64,000 nt of DNA. Source: Pseudoalteromonas phenolica. Its GTDB lineage: Bacteria; Pseudomonadota; Gammaproteobacteria; Enterobacterales; Alteromonadaceae. The stretch is taken from the NCBI RefSeq assembly GCF_001444405.1, contig NZ_CP013187.1, positions 1,488,001-1,552,000 of the forward strand. Reading direction: 5' to 3'. Both the position numbers and the translations under genes were made by a program. Below the pieces are notes generated by a model that did no database searches, was not told the origin of the DNA, and was given only the letters and a program-made list of their open reading frames with translations. Below, in pieces: positions 1-9,403 of this stretch. Each line of letters begins with the position of its first letter. Position 1 is the stretch's first letter.

Positions 1-45
1 TTTTTTGCTAAATAGAGATAGACATAAATGTAATTAAATATGTAT

Positions 46-63
46 AATGACAGCGCTGTCATT
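46..63. promoter_or_regulatory. LacI-type operator palindrome 1
   Basis: This is a perfect 18-bp palindrome with core TGACAGCGCTGTCA and a central CG, the layout of LacI-family operators. It shares its half-sites with the palindrome at 361-380. It lies about 370 bp before the TonB receptor start, so it may also serve a gene to the left of the window or form a repression loop with the second site. From memory it resembles NagR operators of Alteromonadales; the regulator is not in this window. Confidence 0.6.
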
Positions 64-331
64 GAGAGTTATTATCACCCTTGAATGCTTCTGCCAAAGC
101 TATTTACTCTTTATGAAGCCCTAGAGTTGAGATCCACAAGGACGTAGTGTGGCTCAGTTTGATGGTCAGACTTTTCCCCTTTTTATATCCAAAAGCGAAC
201 TTTTTGTGTTATATTCTGCTTGTTTTATGTAACAAACTGTCTTTTAGATACGTAAATTTAATTTATTTTCAATATGTTATCTTTGTTGTTGAATATTTTT
301 TGAGTAGCGCGACAAAAAAAATGTAGCGAAA

Positions 332-380
332 TTGTAATTTACGGTGTATGGTTTGTTATTAGATGACAACGCTGTCATCT
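332..380 (+). promoter_or_regulatory. Putative TBDR promoter with LacI-type operator 2
   Basis: A weak -35 (TTGTAA, 332-337) and -10 (GTTATT, 355-360) are 17 bp apart. Immediately downstream lies a 20-bp near-perfect palindrome (361-380) with core TGACAACGCTGTCA; only the central base pair breaks symmetry. An operator over the expected transcription start suggests direct repression of the receptor gene. The -35/-10 call is weak, the palindrome is clear. Apart from this and palindrome 1, I see nothing coding in 1-432. Confidence 0.5.
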
Positions 381-432
381 TCACTGGGCAGAAGTGAATA
401 AAAAATAAACAAAATGATTCAAGGGGAATCCT

Positions 433-3060
433 GTGTTAGCTAATAATTTTAAGAAAAGCTTAATCGCTGTAAATATCGGCATTATTCTTACCGCTGGTGT
501 TTCTACCGTTTCTTATGCAAACGAAGGAACGAAAGTTCAAGAAGACGTTGAAGTAATCGAAGTACGTGGTATTCGACGTTCATTAAAAGAGTCAATCAAT
601 GCTAAAAGATTCGCAACAAGTGTTGTTGACGCAGTTTCTGCAGAAGACATTGGTAAGTTTCCAGATAGCGATGTAGGTGAAGCTTTAGGTCGTATCCCAG
701 GTGTTGCTGTTAACCGCCAGTTTGGCCAGGGCCAGCAAGTATCCATCCGTGGTGCTTCAAACCAACTAACGCTTACTACTTTAAACGGTCAGTCGGTTGC
801 TTCAACAGGTTGGTATGACCAACAAGCAATAGATCGTAGCTTCAATTATTCTTTACTACCACCTCAAATGATTTCTGGTATTGAAGTATACAAATCTTCT
901 CAAGCTGACATCGTAGAAGGTGGTGTAGGTGGTACAGTAAATGTAATTACTCGCAAGCCATTAGATCTAGATGCTAATACAGCTTTCTTCTCTGTAGAAG
1001 GTGAGTATTCTTCTGAATCAGATAAAACAGACCCGTCATTATCAGGCTTATATAGCTGGAAAAATGCTGATGAAAATTTTGGTGTTTTAGCCGCTGTAGC
1101 ATTTGAAGATTCTACGTATGTTCGTCGTGGTAACGAAGCTTCTTATGCGTGGGCTGGTGCTGAGTCAGTTAACTACTTTGAACAAGCACGTGAGAGAACT
1201 TCTATCGATTTCACTGCTCAGTATGCAATTGATGATTCTTCAGAGTTAGTATTCCATTACATGGGTCTGGAGTTGAAAGCTGATAACCACAACAACAGCT
1301 TATTCCTTTTCGTAGACACAGAGAATAACTGTGAGCAACGTTTAGCAAGTGGTGTTTGTACAGTTCGAACAAATAAAACAGCTGATTCGGCAGCTAATCC
1401 TACATTCCTTCAGACATTCGCTCGTTTCGCGTCTATGGAATCAGAAGTTGTTGACTTAGCATACAACTTTGAAGGTGAAGGTTATAAAGTTGAAGCTCGC
1501 CTAGGTAATACTTCAGCTGAAGGTGGTACAGACCTTACTATTAACCATGCTTCTTGGATTGGTACTAAAGCAGATGTTACTGGTTTAACAGTTGATAACT
1601 CAGGCAAAGCTTCGCATGTTGATCTACCAAAAGGTGGCTGGAACATCTCTGAGTACGACAAAGAATGGGCTGGCATAGGTCTTCAAAACTGGGCATCTCA
1701 AATCGCTCCTAACAAAGACGAAGAAACTTATTTTCAATTAGACGTTACTTTCGATCTTGATGGCGATCTTGTGACTAGTGTTAAAACTGGTGTTCGTTGG
1801 ACAGATCACACTGTTGAGAAGAAATCTTACCGTCCTACACATGGTGACCACAATAAGATTGATGCGACTCAATATTGGACAGGTAAAGACGCAGCTGGTA
1901 CACAAGACATCGGTATTCCAACTCCAGACATTAATGCGATGCGTGCAAATGCAGAAGCAACGTTTGGTACTTGGTATGAAGACCGTGCAGGATTTTCAAC
2001 TGTAGACGAAGAAAACCTAGCTCTTTATGTAATGGCAAACTACTCAGGTGAAAACTATCGCGGTAACTTCGGTGTTCGTTACATCTCAACTGATGCGTCA
2101 TCTAGCTACTATATGCCAGATCCTGAGTTTGTAGATCCAAATGGTATTGCTCAGAACAACGGCCTTAGCTCGAACATTGTTAAAGATACAGGTGATTACT
2201 CTGAATTCTTACCGAGCTTCAACTTCGCATATGATGTAAATGAAGACACAATTGCTCGTTTCTCACTTGCTCAAGTAATCTCTCGCCCTAACTACGACGA
2301 CATGTTCGCAGCATCTGCGATTTCTGGTTATGGTGATACACAGCGTGGTAATGAATCAGTAACAAAAGGTAACCCTAACCTACAACCGTACAAAGCAACT
2401 CAATCTGATTTAGGTATCGAGCATTACTACGGTGACGCTAGCATGATTGCGTTAACTCTTTTCTACAAAGACGTAAGCAATTTCACAACGACAGATACTT
2501 TACTAAATCAATCAGTTGGTATTACTGACCCTGTAACAGGTGTTGATAGCTGGCAGGTTAATACGCGTGTTGACGGAACTGGTGGTGATATCCTTGGCTT
2601 CGAATTCCAATCACAGCATGAGCTAGGTTATGGTTTCGGTACTTTATTCAACTTCACATATGCTGACGGTTCAGTAGAAGCGTCAAACTTCGCTGATGCA
2701 ATTGGCGTATTCTCTGATAGCTCTAAAACAACTATCAACGCAGTTGCTTACTACGAGCAAGATGAGCTAAGTGTTCGTTTCGCTTATAACTGGCGCTCAG
2801 AGTACATGATTCGTGAAACTGGTTTCTACGGCAACCGTCGTCATGATGATTATGGTACTTTAGATTTAACTGCAAGTTATAACATCAATGATAATCTAAC
2901 TATCCGTTTCGCAGGCACTAACTTAACAGGTGAAGACAGTGTTCAGTTTGGTGATGCAGTTTCTCCTGCGGGTACAAAGCCTTCACTACGTGATGGTTAT
3001 GCGGCATGGTCTTACTCAGGTGACACTCGTTACTCTGTAGGTATCGATTACCGCTTCTAA
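433..3060 (+). CDS. TonB-dependent receptor (Xanthomonas/Caulobacter-type)
   Basis: Outer-membrane active transporter for a bulky substrate, energised by TonB-ExbBD. The 875-residue protein has a signal peptide ending near SYA-N (residue 29), a plug domain (about 45-180, with GRIPGVAVNR and IEVYKSSQADIVEGGVGGTVNV) and a long beta-barrel ending in an aromatic residue (YRF). The start is GTG, chosen because AAGGGG lies 7 bp upstream and the signal peptide begins there. The style matches the TIGR01782-like subfamily often linked to carbohydrates or chitin-derived sugars. The two LacI-type palindromes upstream, and the halogenase and SapC downstream, fit a sugar-controlled uptake locus. Substrate unknown. 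Confidence 0.9.
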   Translation: MLANNFKKSLIAVNIGIILTAGVSTVSYANEGTKVQEDVEVIEVRGIRRSLKESINAKRFATSVVDAVSAEDIGKFPDSDVGEALGRIPGVAVNRQFGQGQQVSIRGASNQLTLTTLNGQSVASTGWYDQQAIDRSFNYSLLPPQMISGIEVYKSSQADIVEGGVGGTVNVITRKPLDLDANTAFFSVEGEYSSESDKTDPSLSGLYSWKNADENFGVLAAVAFEDSTYVRRGNEASYAWAGAESVNYFEQARERTSIDFTAQYAIDDSSELVFHYMGLELKADNHNNSLFLFVDTENNCEQRLASGVCTVRTNKTADSAANPTFLQTFARFASMESEVVDLAYNFEGEGYKVEARLGNTSAEGGTDLTINHASWIGTKADVTGLTVDNSGKASHVDLPKGGWNISEYDKEWAGIGLQNWASQIAPNKDEETYFQLDVTFDLDGDLVTSVKTGVRWTDHTVEKKSYRPTHGDHNKIDATQYWTGKDAAGTQDIGIPTPDINAMRANAEATFGTWYEDRAGFSTVDEENLALYVMANYSGENYRGNFGVRYISTDASSSYYMPDPEFVDPNGIAQNNGLSSNIVKDTGDYSEFLPSFNFAYDVNEDTIARFSLAQVISRPNYDDMFAASAISGYGDTQRGNESVTKGNPNLQPYKATQSDLGIEHYYGDASMIALTLFYKDVSNFTTTDTLLNQSVGITDPVTGVDSWQVNTRVDGTGGDILGFEFQSQHELGYGFGTLFNFTYADGSVEASNFADAIGVFSDSSKTTINAVAYYEQDELSVRFAYNWRSEYMIRETGFYGNRRHDDYGTLDLTASYNINDNLTIRFAGTNLTGEDSVQFGDAVSPAGTKPSLRDGYAAWSYSGDTRYSVGIDYRF

Positions 3061-3076
3061 TCATTTATGATATTAT

Positions 3077-3105
3077 AAAGCCCTGTTAATTCAGGGCTTT
3101 TTTTT
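3077..3105 (+). terminator. Rho-independent terminator after the TBDR gene
   Basis: A 9-bp perfect stem (AAAGCCCTG / CAGGGCTTT) with a 6-nt loop is followed by a run of T. It separates the receptor from the halogenase, which may depend on readthrough or on a promoter of its own in the short gap. Confidence 0.85.
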
Positions 3106-3140
3106 ATCTTAAAATTGGCTATTGCTCAATAGAGGTAATT

Positions 3141-4691
3141 ATGATTAAAAAAATTGTTATTGTCGGCGGAGGTACCGCGGGATGGTTGGCTGCGTCACAT
3201 ATTGCAATGCGTTTAAAGCCGCACTTGAATAAATCGTATTCAGTTGTCCTCATTGACTCTCCTGATATTCCTACGGTAGGTGTAGGAGAAGGCACTGTTC
3301 CAGTTATAAAAGATACCTTGAAATATTTTGGGATCAGCGAATCTGAATTCATAAAACAATGCGATGTATCATTTAAGCAAAGTATTAAATTTGTTGATTG
3401 GGAGTACACCCCAGGTACAACAGAAAAAAATTATTATCACCATGGGTTCGATTTTCCAAAGCTAAAGCCTTTTGATATCACGCCGAATTGGCTCTTAGAT
3501 GAAGAGCTAAATAAACTACATTATGCCGATCTTGTATCAGTGCAATCCCATGCTTGTAATTTGAACCTTTCACCTAAGAGACTTGTCGATAAAGAGTATT
3601 CAGGCATTTTCAATTATGCCTACCATTTAGATGCTGGAAAATTCACTAACCTCTTATCTAAACACGCTATAGAGAAGTTAGGTGTCGAAAATATTAAAGC
3701 GACAGTAATTGATGTGTCTACTACCAATGATGGCTATATAAATGGCGTTACTACAGAAGAAGCAGGTTTCATAGATGGTGATTTTTTTGTTGATTGTACT
3801 GGCTTTAAAGGTTTATTGATAAATGAAACTTTGAAAGGAGAATTTATTAATAAAGGAGATATTCTTCTTGCTGATACTGCACTTGCAATACAAGTCCCTT
3901 ATGAAGATGAAGAGCAAGAAATCCCTCCATTCACCATTTCCACAGCACAAAAAAATGGTTGGATCTGGGATATAGGCTTGAGAACCAGACGTGGTGTGGG
4001 TTATGTCTTCTCTAATAAACATGAAACTCTTGATGAAGCGCTAAATGTTTTATCTCAATATTTAAATCAAGAGGTTACAGAGAAAGATGTTAGAAAAATT
4101 GATATGAAAGTCGGCTATCAAAAGCAACCATGGATTAATAACTGTGTTGCTATGGGCCTATCTCAAGGATTTGTCGAACCCTTAGAGGCGACAGGTTTGC
4201 TAATGTTTGATGTGACGGCTCGGATATTTGCAGATTTAATTCCACCTGATAAAACCCTTTTAAATTGTACGGCAGAACTTTTCAATCGTGATATCACTCA
4301 AATGTGGGAATCTACCTGTGACTTTATTCAACTTCATTATTGCTTGTCAAAACGCACAGACTCACAGTTCTGGATTGAAAACACAGATGAAAGCCGTCTA
4401 TCGCCTACCTTAAAAGAAAAGCTTTCACTGTGGCAACGCAAATTACCTTCACAATTTGATTTTAGATATAGTGTGGACTCTTTTCGTCTAGATAATTTTC
4501 TGTATGTACTTTATGGCATGAATTTTAAAACAAACTTAGAACACTATGCCCATATGTTTGAAAATAAAGAACAAGACATTCAAAATTTGAAGAATTCAAT
4601 TTCGGAAGGAGTTAGATTCTGCGAGCAAAATCTAACCGGGCACAGAGCCTTTTTAGAGCAAGTTAATAAATTTGGCTTGACTAAAGTCTGA
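3141..4691 (+). CDS. Flavin-dependent (tryptophan-type) halogenase
   Basis: FADH2-dependent enzyme of the tryptophan halogenase family, which makes HOX from halide and O2 and passes it to an aromatic substrate. In the 516 residues are the FAD-binding GGGTAGW (9-15), GEGTVP (49-54), Lys79, the WxW motif (Trp274, Trp276) and Glu346 in SQGFVEPLEATG. Lys79 and Glu346 sit at the same numbers as the catalytic pair of PrnA, so activity is likely. AGAGG lies 7 bp before the ATG. Such halogenases beside TonB receptors form a recognised group; some are reported to brominate indoles, but their natural substrates are unclear. Its 3' end overlaps the convergent next gene by 11 bp. Confidence 0.88.
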   Translation: MIKKIVIVGGGTAGWLAASHIAMRLKPHLNKSYSVVLIDSPDIPTVGVGEGTVPVIKDTLKYFGISESEFIKQCDVSFKQSIKFVDWEYTPGTTEKNYYHHGFDFPKLKPFDITPNWLLDEELNKLHYADLVSVQSHACNLNLSPKRLVDKEYSGIFNYAYHLDAGKFTNLLSKHAIEKLGVENIKATVIDVSTTNDGYINGVTTEEAGFIDGDFFVDCTGFKGLLINETLKGEFINKGDILLADTALAIQVPYEDEEQEIPPFTISTAQKNGWIWDIGLRTRRGVGYVFSNKHETLDEALNVLSQYLNQEVTEKDVRKIDMKVGYQKQPWINNCVAMGLSQGFVEPLEATGLLMFDVTARIFADLIPPDKTLLNCTAELFNRDITQMWESTCDFIQLHYCLSKRTDSQFWIENTDESRLSPTLKEKLSLWQRKLPSQFDFRYSVDSFRLDNFLYVLYGMNFKTNLEHYAHMFENKEQDIQNLKNSISEGVRFCEQNLTGHRAFLEQVNKFGLTKV

Positions 4692-5361
4692 GCTCAAAAT
4701 CGAGTTCAATGAAAGTAGTAATAGTAAGTCTTCCCTCGGTTAGTTTTGACGCAGTTAAATCGACAGAGGGAATACATGCTGAATGAAGCAAGTTACCCGG
4801 GTAACATATTAATTTCCCAAATTGGGCTTGTTCATAATGTGTTCTGGTGAAAAGAGGGTGATTATCCTCTATGTACTGTGAATTCTTATTGTTTAAAAGA
4901 GTCATTTCTTTAGCGAGTGTATCGACGTAACTAGGCCTATTTTTCGCGGTAACGACTTCAATTTCACTTGAGTTATGGTAGTAAAATCCTGTGCCACCAA
5001 ACTCTTGAGAACACAAATAATGAACGATAGCGATTTGATTGTTTAACGGGCTGTCAAAATGGGGAATTTGTTGGTAATTATGTAGTTCTCGATGTGATGT
5101 TGTTGCCAGCGCATAATTACAGGCTACTCTTTTTACGTTTTTTAATTCTGCACTAAAATTAGACAGTAAGCTGGGAAGAATTTGGTTGATAAAATCAAAA
5201 TATATTTGTGGAACTTTAGCCCAAAGCCCTGGGTAACTATTACTCGGTACTATCCAGTCTGGTTTATAATTAGAGGCTAATTCTTTCCACTTTATACTTT
5301 CTTCAACTTTCATTAAAGAATAAGTGTATTTATCCGTTTTTTCCCATTTATCTTGTTTCAC
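4681..5361 (-). CDS. DUF6445-like protein, possible 2OG-Fe oxygenase fold
   Basis: A 226-residue soluble protein with no signal peptide. It contains HFDSP (about residue 107), then HYLC and GGTGFYYH, and a later cluster of aromatic residues and histidines. The HxD followed by a distal His is reminiscent of the cupin/2OG-Fe(II) oxygenase fold. I assign it to the DUF6445 family, which from memory co-occurs with TonB-linked halogenases and SapC. The start is GTG at 5361 with AAAGG 9 bp upstream; the next in-frame Met (residue 17) has no ribosome binding site. It is convergent with the halogenase. Function unproven. Confidence 0.65.
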   Translation of the reverse strand: MKQDKWEKTDKYTYSLMKVEESIKWKELASNYKPDWIVPSNSYPGLWAKVPQIYFDFINQILPSLLSNFSAELKNVKRVACNYALATTSHRELHNYQQIPHFDSPLNNQIAIVHYLCSQEFGGTGFYYHNSSEIEVVTAKNRPSYVDTLAKEMTLLNNKNSQYIEDNHPLFTRTHYEQAQFGKLICYPGNLLHSACIPSVDLTASKLTEGRLTITTFIELDFELRL

Positions 5362-5589
5362 AATAGTGACCTTTTAAGATACATATTTATTAAAATATAC
5401 TGGCATGATTATCTCTTATTAATTGATTTTTATACAGTCATATACTGCATTTACAAATTTTTTATGATTAAAGGTAAATTTGTGTCCTTTTTGTTAGCCA
5501 GAACTTCGTTTTTAGGCTTTCTTTTTTGTTCTAAAACCGCTAGCCTAAGGCTAATTTTTTAAGAATACATATTTAAATGGAGTAGTATT

Positions 5590-6300
5590 ATGGCGGAGCA
5601 ACAAGTGCAGCCTTTACATAACGAGAAGCATGCCAACATTAAAGTAAAAAACGGCATCAACGTTGAATTTTTAAAATCACAGCACTTAATGCCAGTAGTA
5701 GCGCATGAGTTTGCACGTGTTGCCACTGAGTTCCCAATGGCGTTTGTTAAAAACACTGAGAATGGTCAATTCCAACCAGTTGCCATGTTTGGTCTTGAGC
5801 CAGGTGAAAACTTATTTGTACAAGATGGTAAGTGGACTGCAGGTTTCGCACCTTTAGCAGCAGCTCGTTACCCGTTTGGTCTTGTGAAGCACCCTGAAGA
5901 AGAACAATTCGGTATTGTTATTGATGAAGCAAGCTCATTAGTTGGTGAAGAAGAAGGTAACGCGCTATTCGCTGATGGCAAAGAAACAGAATATCTAGAG
6001 CGTCGTAAAGAAGCACTAGTGAACTATGTTGAGTTTGCACGTGTAACAGAAGCGTTCACAGCTTACCTAGCTGAGAAAGAGCTTTTAGTTCAACAAACTT
6101 TAACAGTTGAAATCGCTGGTGAGAAAAAAGACATCAACGGTATCTACCTTGTTGACGAGCGCAAGCTGAATGAATTAAGCGATGAAGCTTATCTAGAACT
6201 ACGTAAACGTGGCTACCTAGCACCTATCTTCTCTTTCTTAACGTCTACTCACCAAGTAGCTCGTTTAGCACGTTTAAAAGCACAGCTTCAAGCTAGCTAA
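5590..6300 (+). CDS. SapC family protein
   Basis: A 236-residue soluble protein of the SapC family (named after a Campylobacter S-layer-locus protein; biochemical role unknown). The family pattern is visible: HEFARVATEFPMAFVKN (about 38-54), then LEPGENLFV and the AAARYPFGL block. GGAG lies 8 bp before the ATG. SapC genes commonly sit with TonB receptors, halogenases and DUF6445/Pass1 proteins in Alteromonadales, Xanthomonads and Caulobacterales, as here, so it probably belongs to the same uptake function. Its own promoter must lie in the 228-bp gap 5362-5589. It is followed by a strong terminator and then the genomic island. Confidence 0.85.
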   Translation: MAEQQVQPLHNEKHANIKVKNGINVEFLKSQHLMPVVAHEFARVATEFPMAFVKNTENGQFQPVAMFGLEPGENLFVQDGKWTAGFAPLAAARYPFGLVKHPEEEQFGIVIDEASSLVGEEEGNALFADGKETEYLERRKEALVNYVEFARVTEAFTAYLAEKELLVQQTLTVEIAGEKKDINGIYLVDERKLNELSDEAYLELRKRGYLAPIFSFLTSTHQVARLARLKAQLQAS

Positions 6301-6314
6301 TTATTAAGCGTTTG

Positions 6315-6345
6315 AAAAAAAGCACCTGAAGGTGCTTTTTTTATA
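6315..6345 (+). terminator. Rho-independent terminator after sapC
   Basis: A stem AGCACC / GGTGCT (6321-6336), extended by A/T pairing on both sides, has a TGAA tetraloop and a T tract. It marks the last chromosomal feature before the island. Confidence 0.85.
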
Positions 6346-6363
6346 TTCAACTAAAATTACCAA

Positions 6364-6444
6364 TAGTTATAATTAGATTAACATTTAATTGAATTATTTT
6401 TGACAAGGTTAGATTAACACTTATATTCAAAGTTAGATTTGTGT
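6364..6444 (+). repeat. Island left end: TTAGATT repeats and direct repeat TAGTTATA
   Basis: Three same-direction copies of TTAGATT lie at 6373, 6409 and 6433; the first two extend to TTAGATTAACA. The outermost belongs to AATTAGATTAA (6371-6381), which recurs inverted at 23363-23373. TAGTTATA (6364-6371) recurs in direct orientation at 23376-23383. They sit just before the first recombinase gene, where recombinase arm and core sites are expected. The repeats are seen; their use as an attachment site is inference. Confidence 0.5.
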
Positions 6445-6458
6445 AAGGTTAATCAACT

Positions 6459-7670
6459 ATGGAACATTTCTATCACCTCATTGAGACAGAAGATACTATC
6501 AATATAGGTTCTGTTTCTATTGATGCTCAGCAAGCTCCAATCTCTTTCCATATCAATAAGCCAATGTCATTTAAAGGTGTACTTATGCTGTTTACCAATG
6601 ATGGTAAGCCAGTGTTTGAGCCAAATGCCTATATAATGAATCGTCGAGTAGTAGAAGGCATTAAAGACATAAGGCCCACATGCTTTCACATTTTGCGCTA
6701 CTATCGATTTCTTCAAGCTAACCACCTATCTTGGAATGATCAAAACGAAGAGTTACAGCGCTATCCAATCTTTCTTTACCGAGCCTTTTTGGATAGTGAG
6801 ATAGAAAAAGGGAATATAAAACGTTCTGTAGCTGTAACAGCGTTATCGGTGGCTAGGCGATTCTATCTATTCTGTTATCGGCATGGTTACATTTCGGATT
6901 TGCCTTTCGCTGTGACTGGTACAACGAAGTATGGTCAGATCATAACTGATTGCTCTATTCGTAGTGAGTCAAGAGAAACCAATTTACAGCCACTAAACGA
7001 CCTAGACCTTGAACATGTTCGAGATAACTGGCGCTGTAACGGTTTGTCTTTGGAGTTTCGATTAATGATATCAGTAGCCCTTTGTTCTGGCCTTCGTTCT
7101 ATTGAACTAACCAATATTACGCCAAAACATTTTGCTATTCCAAAAGGGTTTAAAGGTAAAACTCTGACAGGAATTTGGATTGGTCCTGATCATAGGTGTA
7201 AGACTAAATACGACATTAACCGTCAAATCTCTATGCCAATATGGTTGATGGAAAAAATAAATGAATACCATCGAAGCCCTCGTTACTTGAAAAGAAAACA
7301 GTTGTATTTTATGAACACAGGCGACGAGGATGCGCCTGCTTTTATCAATAAAGATGGTGACATGTTTACAACTCAAAGTGTCAATACGCAGTGGGCTAAA
7401 TTGAGAACGGCAATACAAGAAAATAGCAACCCACACTTCAAACATAAAGAGCATGACTGTAGAGCCACATTTGGGGCGTACAAACTTGAGTCGTTGGCTA
7501 ATATTGACGGAATTACGATGATGCAAGCGTTAACCATGCTCAAAAACGAAATGGGGCATAAGGGTTTAGATACGACATTGTTGTACCTCAAACACTACGA
7601 GGGGAATCCTGAGAAGAATCTAGTGCCTGAAATCACCATGAATTTGCTAGAGGATGAAACATTAACGTGA
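6459..7670 (+). CDS. Tyrosine recombinase / integrase (first of the quartet)
   Basis: Site-specific DNA recombinase of the phage-integrase family, 403 residues. The catalytic set is complete: Arg213 in SGLRSIEL, His332 and Arg335 in HDCRAT, His367 in MGHKG and nucleophile Tyr376, nine residues after His367 as usual. Residues 60-150 look like the helical core-binding domain. It is the outermost gene of the island, 88 bp from the proposed left end, and its last bases overlap the next start (GTGA), implying translational coupling. In position and size it resembles TnpA of Tn554-type elements or the first recombinase of other multi-recombinase modules. Confidence 0.85.
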   Translation: MEHFYHLIETEDTINIGSVSIDAQQAPISFHINKPMSFKGVLMLFTNDGKPVFEPNAYIMNRRVVEGIKDIRPTCFHILRYYRFLQANHLSWNDQNEELQRYPIFLYRAFLDSEIEKGNIKRSVAVTALSVARRFYLFCYRHGYISDLPFAVTGTTKYGQIITDCSIRSESRETNLQPLNDLDLEHVRDNWRCNGLSLEFRLMISVALCSGLRSIELTNITPKHFAIPKGFKGKTLTGIWIGPDHRCKTKYDINRQISMPIWLMEKINEYHRSPRYLKRKQLYFMNTGDEDAPAFINKDGDMFTTQSVNTQWAKLRTAIQENSNPHFKHKEHDCRATFGAYKLESLANIDGITMMQALTMLKNEMGHKGLDTTLLYLKHYEGNPEKNLVPEITMNLLEDETLT

Positions 7671-9403
7671 CGGATGCTATTAACAATGACAGAAAGGAAA
7701 ACGCTCGTACTTACCGCTCAATACCCACAAATGAAATGGTAACGGATAATACCCTAGCTAATATTACAAAGTGGAAGTATGTTTGGAATAACGGCAGTGG
7801 AACCGACTCAACTGTTGATTTTAAAGGGCTTAAAACGTATGCCACGGATAAACATATTCGTCTACTGATTTCTAAATTTGAGCAGTCAGGGTGGCGTGAG
7901 TCTACAAAGGTGAAGCAATTTAGGCTTATCCGTCAGGTGTTGCGTCATGCGTTTGATGCCCAAGATGGTAAGTCCAAAGTTGAATTTTTACCAGAGACTT
8001 GCATTCAGTACATCCACGCGATCTACTTATCAATGTCAAGCGCGGGAGTTGGATTAAGCGGCAAGCCTATCAGCGCAAACTCGCTTGGTTGGTTAGGCTC
8101 GAACTTAAACTCAATTTGCAAAAAGTTTGGTTTTGGTGTTATCCCGAAGGCAGCATGCAATCTTAATACCAGTTCTGCCGCATTAGACTCCGACAATTAT
8201 ACAGCAAGGCAACTACGAACAATTGCTTTTGCTCTGCTAGTTGACAGAAAAGCCTTACTTAAGCGTTACCATGATGAGTATCTAAGTGTAGCTCAAAGAA
8301 AGTTTACGTTTGATAGACTTGTTTGTAATGCGGTGTATTTGTCCATTTATTATCTAGGTACAGGGAAAGCCGAAACCATGAGTATGTTCTTGGAGGATGA
8401 GTGGGATTTTAAAAAGTCTGGTGCAGGCCGCATCAGCATTGAAGGGTTAAAGACCCGTAGGTACAAAGTTGAACTTCGTTCATTTACTCCAAGAGCATCC
8501 TGTAAAGATTTTTTTGAATCGCTTCTTGAGCTATCAAAGTCACATTCTCTATCACTGGGGTTGGATAAGCACTACCTATTTAGAAAGACAAACGGCAAAG
8601 CGCCATCAAATGACAACCTGCTCAATTATGCTAAAGTTTATTTGCCGAAACACTCCAAGCGCATCCAAGATCTAATGCTTGAAACCCCTGATTTTCGCCT
8701 AAACAGCAACCTGCTGAAGTCCTCCATAAAACAGTATGCGGAGCAGAAGTTGGGTCGAGATAAAGCTGCAACAAATACTCGTAATGCACCTGGCACATAT
8801 GACAGAGCTAAGTATGGCAAAGTCTCAAAAGATGAAGCCAGAAGTCAACTGGCGCTTGGTTTAACGGCTTTGCATCATGTCGGTGAAAATTCAACGGGCG
8901 GAACGGTTGTAGCAGTAGCTAAGGCTAAGTTAGCGACAGGTAAAGTCATTTCTCAAGATGAATGGAAAGCGCTAAAAGAAAGTGACTCTACGCAACGTGT
9001 TTTTAAGAATTTAAACGGTGGTTTTTGTAAGGGAGAAGAGACTCCGCAGAAGAAAGAGTTCCAAAAAAGCGTGGAGAAAAGCGGTGTACTCTCTGACGAA
9101 GATAAAAGTTACTTAGGCTGCGGCTTTGTGGTGAAATGTTTTTTCTGTACGAACTTTGGGGTGGCCGATGACCCACATGACATTTGGCGATTGTTGTCCT
9201 TTGAAAAGCGACTGAATGAAGGAATGTTAGCGCATCAGAATGTTGAGCACTTCATTACAAATTTTGGTGAAATCAAAGCAGAATTGAATGCGCTCAAATC
9301 TCGCTTCAAAAAATCCCATTTAAAGGCGGCAATGAACATGCTAGAGCGTGAGTGTCACCCGTTATGGGATGAAAACTCAATTATGGATATATTCAGAGGA
9401 TAA
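7667..9403 (+). CDS. Degenerate tyrosine-recombinase-like protein with Cys cluster
   Basis: A 578-residue protein coupled to the previous gene through a GTGA overlap (GTG start, GAGGA upstream). It has the outline of a tyrosine recombinase, but GTGKAETM (231-238) puts Lys234 where the first catalytic Arg should be, and I find no clear HxxR box or GH...Y; the matching areas read RLNSNLL (344-350) and NAPGTYDRAKYG (373-384). A cysteine set (Cys454, Cys485, Cys491, Cys494) suggests a zinc-binding C-terminal part. I infer an inactive partner that bridges DNA or the two active recombinases. It may equal the third member of known recombinase trios; this needs a profile search. Confidence 0.65.
   Translation: MTDAINNDRKENARTYRSIPTNEMVTDNTLANITKWKYVWNNGSGTDSTVDFKGLKTYATDKHIRLLISKFEQSGWRESTKVKQFRLIRQVLRHAFDAQDGKSKVEFLPETCIQYIHAIYLSMSSAGVGLSGKPISANSLGWLGSNLNSICKKFGFGVIPKAACNLNTSSAALDSDNYTARQLRTIAFALLVDRKALLKRYHDEYLSVAQRKFTFDRLVCNAVYLSIYYLGTGKAETMSMFLEDEWDFKKSGAGRISIEGLKTRRYKVELRSFTPRASCKDFFESLLELSKSHSLSLGLDKHYLFRKTNGKAPSNDNLLNYAKVYLPKHSKRIQDLMLETPDFRLNSNLLKSSIKQYAEQKLGRDKAATNTRNAPGTYDRAKYGKVSKDEARSQLALGLTALHHVGENSTGGTVVAVAKAKLATGKVISQDEWKALKESDSTQRVFKNLNGGFCKGEETPQKKEFQKSVEKSGVLSDEDKSYLGCGFVVKCFFCTNFGVADDPHDIWRLLSFEKRLNEGMLAHQNVEHFITNFGEIKAELNALKSRFKKSHLKAAMNMLERECHPLWDENSIMDIFRG

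Noticed and set aside
7107..7526. Long minus-strand frame (139 codons) within the first recombinase gene
   Set aside because: It is opposite a gene with full catalytic motifs, has no ribosome binding site and no recognisable protein pattern; similar shadow frames elsewhere were also left out.
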